DNA of 21,750 bases from DSUN01 sp035527715 (GTDB lineage: Bacteria > Planctomycetota > PUPC01 > DSUN01), in contig DATKZY010000107.1 of the NCBI GenBank assembly GCA_035527715.1, forward strand, positions 1 to 21,750, in the 5' to 3' direction. The translations under genes and the position numbers were made by a program. Below are positions 15,764 to 21,750 of this stretch, in pieces (within the stretch, counting starts at the first letter, position 1; each line of letters starts with the position of its first letter). The notes beneath the pieces are model-generated. The model did no database searches. It saw only the letters and a list, made by a program, of their open reading frames with translations, and was not told the origin of the DNA.

Positions 15764-18700
15764 TCACTGCTCGCGGAGGGCTCGGACGGCGAAGTCGCGG
15801 AACTCGGCGGAGCTCTTGGGGTTGAGCACGAAGCCGTAGGTCTGCACGCCGCCGGGGTCGGGGGGGAGCTTGTTGGGCATTCGCACGAGGTAGGCGTCGC
15901 CGATGGAGACCTGGACGCTCATGGGGCTGACGGTGGCGCGGAGTTCGTACCACTCGCCGGGCTTGAAGGTGAAGGGCTGGGTCTTGCGCTCGGCGGCCTG
16001 CTTGTCCTCGGCCTGTTCGAGGAGGAGGCCCACGAGGTCGGGCTTGGCGGCGTGGACCCAGAAGCCGAGGTTGGGCCGGGCCTTGCCGGCGAGGCGGAGG
16101 ATGGCGCCGGTGCCCTCGGTGACGCGCACCGTGGCGCGCAGTTCGTAGGCGGGCGGGTGGCGCAGGGCGAAGAGGCACTCGGCGTCGTGGGCCTCGGGGT
16201 TGGCCCCGGAGAGGACGCCCTTGGCAAGGGTCCACTTGCCGAAGCGCTGCTGCCATTCGTCGAAGAGGCCCTCGCGCAGGGGGGCGACCTCTCGGCCCAG
16301 GGCCAGTTCGGTCTCGATGAGGATCTTCTCGACCTGCTTCTTGCACTGGGCGATGCGCTGGTTGATCTCGTCGAGATGGGCGCTGACGTCGTAGACCTTG
16401 TCGGCGTGGCGGCTCTTCAGGAGGGCGAGGCGGTAGAGGGCGCGGTCCCAGGCCTGCTCGTTCATGTAGCGCTTGGCCTCGAGGAACAGGCGGCTGGCCT
16501 CTTCCTGGGGGCCGGCGGCGGGGGCGGCCTTCTCCCGGCCGAGGAGGACGTCGAGGCGCTGGAGGTAGGATGCCGCGGCCTCGGGCGCGCCGGCCTTGGC
16601 CAAGTGCAGCTCGCGGGCGGCGATGGTGGGCAGGTTGGCGTAGAGGCAGTGGATGCCCAGGGCCAGATGGCTCGTGGGGTCGGCCAGGTCGCTGGCCAGG
16701 ACGCCGAGCCTGTAGAGCTCGTCGGGGGCGAACTGGGCCCAGGCGCGGCGCACGTCGAGCGCGCCGTAGCGGAACAGCACGGCGCGGTCGTCGGCGCGGG
16801 CGACGCGGGCGTCGAGCCACTGGGGGTCGAACTTTCCGCCGAGCTTGCCGAGCGAGAAGTCGCGCACGGCGACCGGGCGGGCCGCGTCGCCCAGACGCTG
16901 CACCACGCGCACCTTGAGGCTGGCGAGGAGCGCCAGGTCGCCCAGGTAGGCGTCGAGATAGCTCTCGATGCCGGCGGTGCGCAGGTCGGGTCGCACCTTT
17001 TCGGCCTCGCGACTCGCCGCGGCCAGCTCCCAGGTGCGGGCCAGGGCGAGCGAGGGCTCGAGGCGGGTGAGGAAGAACCCGTATTTCGCGGCGTCAATGG
17101 CCTCCAGGCGCCGGGCGGCGGCGCTCTTCAGCAGCGGGTCGAGGATCGCGATCTCCCTCCTGGCGTTCCGCACGAAGGGCTCCTCGATGCCGAACGTGGC
17201 CACGACTTGCTCGTAGAGCTTCTTCGCCTCCTCGTAGTAGTCGGCCTTGCGCTTCTCTTCGGCCCGGCGATGGATGTCCTGGTACGCGCGGTCCGCCTCG
17301 GAGTGGACGGCGTTCTTCTCCAGGAGGATGGCCTGCTTGATCGCCTCGGAGGGGTTGGCCGCGAGGAGCTCGTCGAAGGCGGCGAGGGCGTCGCCGAAGC
17401 GCTTCTTCGCCGCGAGACCCTTGGCGCGCGCGCGGGCCTGGTCGAGCTGGGCCTGGAGCTTCTTTCGCTCCGTGTCCTCCAGCTCGTCGAGCCTGCGTTC
17501 GGCCTTGTAGCCGGCCTCGGTCTTGGCGTGCTTGGCCACGAGGGCGCGGAGGCGCTTGGCCAGCCCGTCGCGGTCCGTCGGGCGATCGCGCTCGAAGAGC
17601 AGGGCGCTCTGGAAGGCGGCCTCGGCCTCGAGGGCGGCCAGGCGCTTCTTCGCCTCGGCCGCCGCCTCGGTGCCCTGATACTCCTTCTCGATCTCCTTGA
17701 GCTTCTGCATCTCCGCCTGCACCGCGTCCAGCGTCTTGGCCGGCTCGGCCGCCTTCTGGCGCTCGGATGCCTTGAGCGCCGCGTCGAGCGCCTCACGGGC
17801 CTTCCTGGCACGCTCGGTCGGGTCGTCGGGGCGCACGGGGAGGTCGCTGGTCACCTCCTCGCCCTTCCTGGCGGCGGGCCTGGGCCGGCCGCGGAGGACG
17901 ACGAAGAGCGCGGCGGCCACGATGACCAGGGCGATGGCGGCCACGGCGAGCCACGTGCGGCCCCTCCGGGCGGGGGCATCGGCCGGGGTGGCGTGTGGCG
18001 CAGTCGCCCCCGGCTGTGCCTGGCCGGGGGGAGCCACAGCCGAGGGCGACTGGGCCACCTGGGCCTGGGCGGGCGGCGGGGCCGCCGGCTCGCGCGCGGC
18101 CTCTTGCTTCTCCCGGATGGCCTCGGCCACGGCCTTGCGCTGGGCGTTGGGGATGCGGCCGGCCTGGATGGCCTGGAGATCCGCCAACAGGTCGGCGGCG
18201 GTCTGGTAGCGCTCGGAGGGCTTGGGGCGGAGGAGTTTCTCGACGACGGTGGCGAGGGACCGGGCGACGTGGGGCGCGGCCTCGCGTAGCGGGCGGAAGA
18301 CGCCGTTGCGGATGGCGTAGGTGACCTCGGCCGTCGTGTCGCCCTGGAACGGCGCCTTGCCGCTCAGGCAGTGGTAGAGCACGGCGCCCAGCGAGAAGAG
18401 GTCGGAGCGCGTGTCGAGCGGCACGCGCAGCTCGAAGTACTCCGGGGCCAGGTAGAGGGGGGAGCGGACGCCGACGCCGGTCCGGGTGACCGAGGGCTCG
18501 ATGGGGCGCGGCTTGGCCACGCCGAGGTCGGCCAGCTTCACCGCGCCGTCGCGCGCCACGAGCAGGTTCGTGGGCGACACGGCTTCGTGGGTGAGGCCCA
18601 CGTGGCGGCCCTGCTCGAGGCCCATGGCGGCCGAGAGCGCCACCGAAATGGCCTCCTGCGGCCCCAGCTTCCCCTTGCCGCGGAGCACCTCGGCCAGCGA

Positions 18701-19012
18701 GGCGCCCTCCACGTGCTCGCGCACCACCACCAGGTCGCCCAACCACTCCCTGGCGCCGTAGGTGCGGACGACGTTCGGGTGCTCGATGCGGCTCGCCAGC
18801 GCGGCGTCGCCGTGCACGCGGTGGATGAACTCGGGGTCGCGCAGCACGCTCTTGTCGTAGAGCTTGAGGACGAAGCGGCGCCCCGACGTGGCCTCCTGCA
18901 CGACGAGGGTGGGGCCCTCGGTCGTCGTGCCGAGCTCCTGCACCAGCTCGCACTTCGCCAGGTCAGGCATGCCCCGGGGCGGGGCGGCCGGCCGTTGCTG
19001 CTCATCGCTCAT
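15764..19012 (-). CDS. Receptor-like Ser/Thr kinase homologue, predicted pseudokinase, with large extracytoplasmic region
   Basis: A 1082-residue protein. Residues about 20-290 have a Hanks-type kinase fold: beta-3 Lys50 (FVLKLYDK), DLG at 162-164, LAPEYF at 188-193 and SDLFSLG at 203-209. The catalytic loop, normally HRDxKPxN, reads HEAVSPTN (142-149), so catalytic Asp becomes Ala and Lys becomes Ser. The glycine loop is degenerate (LGTTTEG) and the helix-C Glu appears as Asp69. A Pro/Ala linker and one membrane helix (about 351-375, TWLAVAAIALVIVAAALFVV) follow, then a long charged coiled-coil and TPR-like region. A C-terminal domain (about 960-1082) resembles LamG/DUF1080 jelly rolls. ATG 19012 has GAGGGA 6 nt upstream; longer starts cross the promoter. 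Likely a sensor or scaffold. Fold certain, inactivity inferred. Confidence 0.88.
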   Translation of the reverse strand: MSDEQQRPAAPPRGMPDLAKCELVQELGTTTEGPTLVVQEATSGRRFVLKLYDKSVLRDPEFIHRVHGDAALASRIEHPNVVRTYGAREWLGDLVVVREHVEGASLAEVLRGKGKLGPQEAISVALSAAMGLEQGRHVGLTHEAVSPTNLLVARDGAVKLADLGVAKPRPIEPSVTRTGVGVRSPLYLAPEYFELRVPLDTRSDLFSLGAVLYHCLSGKAPFQGDTTAEVTYAIRNGVFRPLREAAPHVARSLATVVEKLLRPKPSERYQTAADLLADLQAIQAGRIPNAQRKAVAEAIREKQEAAREPAAPPPAQAQVAQSPSAVAPPGQAQPGATAPHATPADAPARRGRTWLAVAAIALVIVAAALFVVLRGRPRPAARKGEEVTSDLPVRPDDPTERARKAREALDAALKASERQKAAEPAKTLDAVQAEMQKLKEIEKEYQGTEAAAEAKKRLAALEAEAAFQSALLFERDRPTDRDGLAKRLRALVAKHAKTEAGYKAERRLDELEDTERKKLQAQLDQARARAKGLAAKKRFGDALAAFDELLAANPSEAIKQAILLEKNAVHSEADRAYQDIHRRAEEKRKADYYEEAKKLYEQVVATFGIEEPFVRNARREIAILDPLLKSAAARRLEAIDAAKYGFFLTRLEPSLALARTWELAAASREAEKVRPDLRTAGIESYLDAYLGDLALLASLKVRVVQRLGDAARPVAVRDFSLGKLGGKFDPQWLDARVARADDRAVLFRYGALDVRRAWAQFAPDELYRLGVLASDLADPTSHLALGIHCLYANLPTIAARELHLAKAGAPEAAASYLQRLDVLLGREKAAPAAGPQEEASRLFLEAKRYMNEQAWDRALYRLALLKSRHADKVYDVSAHLDEINQRIAQCKKQVEKILIETELALGREVAPLREGLFDEWQQRFGKWTLAKGVLSGANPEAHDAECLFALRHPPAYELRATVRVTEGTGAILRLAGKARPNLGFWVHAAKPDLVGLLLEQAEDKQAAERKTQPFTFKPGEWYELRATVSPMSVQVSIGDAYLVRMPNKLPPDPGGVQTYGFVLNPKSSAEFRDFAVRALREQ

Positions 19013-19037
19013 CGCGGGTCCCTCGGGCACTGCCCGC

Positions 19038-19066
19038 ATCCTAGCAAAGACCGGTGCGGAAGTCAA
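19038..19066 (-). promoter_or_regulatory. Promoter of the kinase-like gene
   Basis: On the minus strand TTGACT (19066-19061), 17 bp, then TAGGAT (19043-19038), preceded by TGC as an extended -10. The leader to ATG 19012 is about 20 nt. It lies back to back with the HEAT gene promoter. Confidence 0.65.
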
Positions 19067-19097
19067 TCGCCCCGCATGAATCGGGTGTGGCCCCCGC

Positions 19098-19126
19098 TTG
19101 ATTTCCCGCCCGCATTCTGCTAGGAT
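19098..19126 (+). promoter_or_regulatory. Promoter of the HEAT-repeat gene
   Basis: TTGATT (19098-19103), exactly 17 bp, then TAGGAT (19121-19126), preceded by TGC. It has the same -10 and spacing as the divergent kinase-like promoter 31 bp away. Confidence 0.6.
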
Positions 19127-19173
19127 TCTGGCTCGTGTACCTGGGCGGCGTGGGGCCAATGGCAGGGGCTGTC

Positions 19174-20316
19174 ATGCGGAGAAGTCTGCTGTTCGTTGCG
19201 GGCGCAGCGATGGCCGGCGCGCTGGCCGCCGGCGAGGCGACCGAGGCGCCGCCCCAGCACGGCGAGGACAGCCACCGCGTGGTCGAGGCCATCGTGCGGC
19301 TCAAGCTGCCCGACCGCCGCGACCGCCTCCAGGCCCTCGAGACGATCAAGCGCTTCCCCGACAAGGCCATCCCCTACCTCATCCGAGCCGCCCGGACCGA
19401 CGACAGCGTGTTCCGCGCCCGCGTGGCCAACGCCCTCGGCCTCGTGGGCAAGGGCGACCGCGATGCGGCCTGGGCCCTCACCGTGCTGCTGCGCGACCCC
19501 GACACGTTTGTGCGCCGCGAGGCCGTGGCCGCGCTGATCAAGGTCGGCGACGCCGCGCTCGTGCCGCAGCTCGAGCCCCTGCTCGAGGACCGCTCCGAGG
19601 CGGTGCGGGCCGACGCCGCGCTCGCCATCGCCGAGCTTCAGCCCGAGAAGGCGGGCGAGCGGCTCAGGGCCTGGCTTGGGCACCCCGACGCGCGGGTGCG
19701 CCGCGTCGCCCTCGGCGAGCTGCTGCGCCGCAAGGAAGCCACCCTCGCCGCGGCACTGCCTGCCCTGGTGAAGGACAAGGACCCCGGCGTCCGCGGCGAC
19801 GCCGCGGCCGCCCTCGCCCAGGTGGGCGGCAAGGAGGCCGTGCCCACCCTCGTCGAGATGCTCGGCGACCCCGAGCCCTACGTGCGCGCCACCGCCATCG
19901 TGGGCCTCAAGGGCCTGCGGGCGGGCACGGCGATCCCGCGGCTCATGGACCTCGTGACCGACCAGAGCGAGGAGGTGCAGGCCGAGGCGGTGTCGGCCCT
20001 CGGCGCCCTCCAGGCCAGGAATGCCATTCCCACCCTCACCGGCCTGCTCGCCGCGCCCTCGCGCCCGCTGCGCGGGCGAGCCGCCGTGGCGCTCGGGCTC
20101 TTCCGCGACCGGGCGCGGCCCGCCGTGCCCAACCTCATCCTGCTCCTCGCCGACGCCGACGAAGGGGTGCGCCAGAAGGCCGACCTCGCCCTCCGCCTCA
20201 TCCTGCGCGCCAACGTCGGGTTCCAGGCCGGCGGCTCCGTCGAGCACCGCGAGCAGGCCATCGCGAAGTGGCACGACGTCTGGCGGAAGGCCCAGGCCGC
20301 CCCGCAGGGCAAGTGA
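19174..20316 (+). CDS. Secreted HEAT-repeat protein
   Basis: A 380-residue exported protein. The start MRRSLLFVAGAAMAGALAAG is a signal peptide, so it acts outside the cytoplasm. The rest is about eight PBS-lyase-type HEAT repeats of roughly 30-40 residues. Examples are DSVFRARVANALGLVGKGDR, DTFVRREAVAALIKVGD, SEAVRADAALAIAELQPE, DARVRRVALGELLRRKEA, DPGVRGDAAAALAQVGGKEA, and EEVQAEAVSALGALQARNAI. HEAT arrays bind other proteins; no enzyme motif is present. A short C-terminal helix follows (HREQAIAKWHDVWRKAQ). ATG 19174 has AGGGG 7 nt upstream and begins the signal peptide; ATG 19159 or GTG 19135 would add residues in front of it. It is transcribed divergently from the kinase-like gene and could contact that protein's external region. 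Confidence 0.9.
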   Translation: MRRSLLFVAGAAMAGALAAGEATEAPPQHGEDSHRVVEAIVRLKLPDRRDRLQALETIKRFPDKAIPYLIRAARTDDSVFRARVANALGLVGKGDRDAAWALTVLLRDPDTFVRREAVAALIKVGDAALVPQLEPLLEDRSEAVRADAALAIAELQPEKAGERLRAWLGHPDARVRRVALGELLRRKEATLAAALPALVKDKDPGVRGDAAAALAQVGGKEAVPTLVEMLGDPEPYVRATAIVGLKGLRAGTAIPRLMDLVTDQSEEVQAEAVSALGALQARNAIPTLTGLLAAPSRPLRGRAAVALGLFRDRARPAVPNLILLLADADEGVRQKADLALRLILRANVGFQAGGSVEHREQAIAKWHDVWRKAQAAPQGK

Positions 20317-20337
20317 TCTCCCCGACGCCCGGGCCAG

Positions 20338-20369
20338 AACAAAGCACGGCTGGCCGAGGCCAGCCGTGC
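20338..20369 (-). terminator. Hairpin terminator between two converging genes
   Basis: GCACGGCTGGCC (20344-20355) and its exact 12-bp complement (20358-20369) flank just two bases. On the minus strand the stem is followed by TTTGTT, so it ends the 20407-21267 transcript; on the plus strand there is no T-run, but the stem may still serve the HEAT gene. Confidence 0.8.
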
Positions 20370-20406
20370 CGCGATTCATCCACGGAGCCCTTCCCTCACC
20401 ACGGCA

Positions 20407-21267
20407 TCAGTGATGCCCCCCAGGGCGCCCCCCGCCCGGGCGCCCCCCGCCCGGACGGCCCCCGGAGGAGTGATGCGAGTCACGCCCGCTGTACCCGCCC
20501 AGGTAGAAGCTGGAGCGGGGCCAGGACGAGTAGGTGTAGCTGGGGTAGGGCCGGATCCAGTAGTACGACGAGGGCCACGTGCTGCCGTAGTACGAGCCCA
20601 CGTAGGGCGAGAAGGTGTAGCCGTAGCTGGAACCATAGTAGGGCACGGTCGCGTAGTAGCCGGGCGCAGAGGGCCGCGAGGCGTAATAGGCGTCGTAGGT
20701 GTAGGTGGGTCGCTCCGCCGGCTTCTGGAGGTCGGCCTCGGCGGCCTCGTGCTTCGCGCGAGCGGCCTCGACCTCGGCCTTGAGGGCCTCGTACTTCACG
20801 GCCGCCTCAGGCGTCATCCACTGGCCGTCGCGCTCCACCAGCCCCTTCGCCTGCATCTCCTGCTCGCGCGTCATCCACTTGCCGTCCACCTTGCGGTGGC
20901 CGAGGGCCTGGTGGGCGCCGTCGTGGTCCGGCTTCAGCGCCAGGGCCTTGCCGAACTCGTCGCGCGCGTAGGCCTTCAGCCCCGCGCCCCGGGCCCAGAG
21001 GCCAAGCTGGAAGTGGGCCTCGGCGTCATCTTCCTTGATGCCCGCGGCGCGCTTCAGGTACTGCTCGATCGCCGTTTCCTTCTTCTCGATCCGGTCGATC
21101 GCGCCCTTGGCCACGGTCACCGTGCCGCCGGGCACCACGATCACCGCGCCGTCGTCGGTCAGGGTCACCTGGCCCTCCAGCGCTCCGCCTTTCTTGAGGT
21201 GCACGACGTCGCCGACCGCGGGGAGGGCGAACAACGCCACTGCCAGGATCACGGCAAACCGGTTCAT
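20407..21267 (-). CDS. Secreted Tyr/Ser/Gly-rich protein with a TPR-like region
   Basis: A 286-residue exported protein. MNRFAVILAVALFALPAVG is a signal peptide. A short beta-rich block follows (VVHLKKGGALEGQV, GGTVTVAKGAIDRIEKKE), like the small Sm/SH3-like modules common in planctomycete secreted proteins. Then comes a TPR-like stretch (AEAHFQLGLWARGAGLKAYA) and two similar WMT segments (DGKWMTREQEM and DGQWMTPEAAV). After a charged helix the last third is low complexity: Tyr/Ser/Pro-rich (YYASRPSAPGYYATVPYYGS) ending with three GGRPG-like units and HH. It may be a surface, matrix or fibre-like protein; function unknown. ATG 21267 has AAGGAG 9 nt upstream; the TTG 21288 start is less likely. 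Confidence 0.82.
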   Translation of the reverse strand: MNRFAVILAVALFALPAVGDVVHLKKGGALEGQVTLTDDGAVIVVPGGTVTVAKGAIDRIEKKETAIEQYLKRAAGIKEDDAEAHFQLGLWARGAGLKAYARDEFGKALALKPDHDGAHQALGHRKVDGKWMTREQEMQAKGLVERDGQWMTPEAAVKYEALKAEVEAARAKHEAAEADLQKPAERPTYTYDAYYASRPSAPGYYATVPYYGSSYGYTFSPYVGSYYGSTWPSSYYWIRPYPSYTYSSWPRSSFYLGGYSGRDSHHSSGGRPGGGRPGGGRPGGHH

Positions 21268-21320
21268 CACCCTCGCTCCTTTACACAAGAGCCGCCTGCT
21301 CCCTCAAGCCCCTGCATGCG

Positions 21321-21349
21321 AGTATAGCGCCGCCATGAGTGGGAGTCAA
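21321..21349 (-). promoter_or_regulatory. Promoter of the Tyr/Gly-rich protein gene
   Basis: On the minus strand TTGACT (21349-21344), exactly 17 bp, then TATACT (21326-21321). The leader to ATG 21267 is about 50 nt. Confidence 0.65.
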
Positions 21350-21363
21350 GCACCTGCGCGCCT

Positions 21364-21750
21364 GACGCGACCCCAGTTCTGCTGCTCGACCTCTCTTGAG
21401 CCACAACGGGGCGAAATGGTCCAGCCCTGGGCAACGCCCTCATCTTTGCACAGATCTCGGGCTCCGTAGCCCGCCGAGGGCGGGCGTCAGATGGTAGCCC
21501 ACGGCGTAAGCCGTGGGTTCAGGCGGGCATAGGGTCCACAGCCCCGCAGGGGCGGCAGAAACCTTGGTACCGGGCGTTCTGTCGCCCCTACGGGGCTTGC
21601 CTGTGCGGTGCCTGGCGATCCCACGGCTTACGCCGTGGGCTACCATCTGACGCCCCTGGCGGGGCTGGGAGCGCGCCTGCTCAGACTGGGCTGTCACATG
21701 ACGCCCTTGCAGGGCTTCCAACCGCCGAGTGGCCAAACTGGGGTCGCGTC
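21364..21750. repeat. Region bounded by 15-bp inverted repeats; contains copy 2 of the composite element
   Basis: GACGCGACCCCAGTT (21364-21378) is exactly complementary to the last 15 bases of the window (21736-21750), so the boundary may extend past the edge. No gene is visible inside. A pair of similar blocks, TGACGCCCCTGGCGGGGCT and TGACGCCCTTGCAGGGCT, occurs near 21649 and 21699. This looks like a noncoding mobile-like or structural element, but no transposase is nearby. Confidence 0.6.
21469..21665. repeat. Composite multi-hairpin inverted-repeat element, copy 2
   Basis: A perfect 36-bp inverted repeat (21482-21517 against 21620-21655) encloses 102 bp. Each arm contains its own hairpin CCCACGGC-GTAA-GCCGTGGG or the complement. 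Inside, AGCCCCGCAGGGGC-GGCAGAA (21540-21560) faces TTCTGTC-GCCCCTACGGGGCT (21578-21598), a 21-bp inverted repeat with two mismatches. Outside lie GCCCGCC-GAG-GGCGGGC (21469-21485) and GCCCC-TGGC-GGGGC (about 21652-21665). The order of parts matches copy 1 at 7413-7585. Confidence 0.8.

Noticed and set aside
15455..18289. Plus-strand open frame of 944 codons
   Set aside because: Antisense to the kinase-like gene, which has clear domain motifs on the minus strand.
19098..20783. Plus-strand open frame of 561 codons over the HEAT gene
   Set aside because: Arg/Pro/Gly-rich frame-shifted shadow; the HEAT frame has a signal peptide and repeats.

Overview
The window is very GC-rich, about two thirds G+C by eye. 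It reads as a chromosomal piece of a Planctomycetota-like or other PVC-group bacterium, probably from an environmental genome. The pointers are a PEP-CTERM surface protein, a large membrane protein with a kinase-like domain plus TPR and lectin-like regions, a secreted HEAT-repeat protein, a MtaA/UroD-type protein, a Gfo/Idh/MocA dehydrogenase, and long intergenic stretches full of hairpin repeats. This placement is inference; there is no rRNA or marker operon to settle it. Most genes lie on the minus strand. I saw no tRNA, rRNA, CRISPR array or intact insertion sequence.

Left part (1-8.8 kb): a truncated secreted TPR-like protein, a HAD phosphatase and a Gfo/Idh/MocA dehydrogenase lie head to tail, probably as one operon. 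A gene-poor gap of about 740 bp follows, with short inverted motifs and a DUF2442-like C-terminal remnant. Next come asparaginyl-tRNA synthetase, a UroD/MtaA-family protein and an antibiotic-biosynthesis-type monooxygenase (minus strand). Divergent from these is a BaiN/HI0933-type flavoprotein whose leader is almost entirely an 18-bp-stem hairpin. After a repeat-rich gap come a 3' remnant of a DUF486 membrane protein, a YaiI/DUF188 protein and a small conserved hypothetical.

Middle (8.8-10.5 kb): a long gap without a gene, then a PEP-CTERM protein with a strong terminator.

Right part (10.9-21.3 kb), the most interesting: a tight minus-strand group encodes a signal-peptidase-I-like protein, a membrane TPR/Ig-like protein, a zinc-ribbon membrane protein and a secreted CsgG-like/carbohydrate-binding-like protein. 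Just upstream is a 1082-residue receptor-like protein kinase homologue. The signal-peptidase-like protein lacks both the catalytic Ser and Lys, and the kinase homologue lacks the HRD aspartate and the catalytic-loop lysine. The cluster therefore encodes two predicted pseudoenzymes plus several envelope-anchored scaffold-like proteins, and is the best candidate here for an undescribed envelope system. A HEAT-repeat secreted protein is divergent from the kinase, and a secreted Tyr/Gly-rich protein converges on it. Several genes share a recognisable promoter form, TTGA-type -35, 17 bp, TA-rich -10.

Two copies of a nested, multi-hairpin inverted-repeat element (about 7.4 kb and 21.5 kb) share architecture while their stems differ in sequence with pairing kept. 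The second is enclosed by a further inverted repeat that reaches the window edge.
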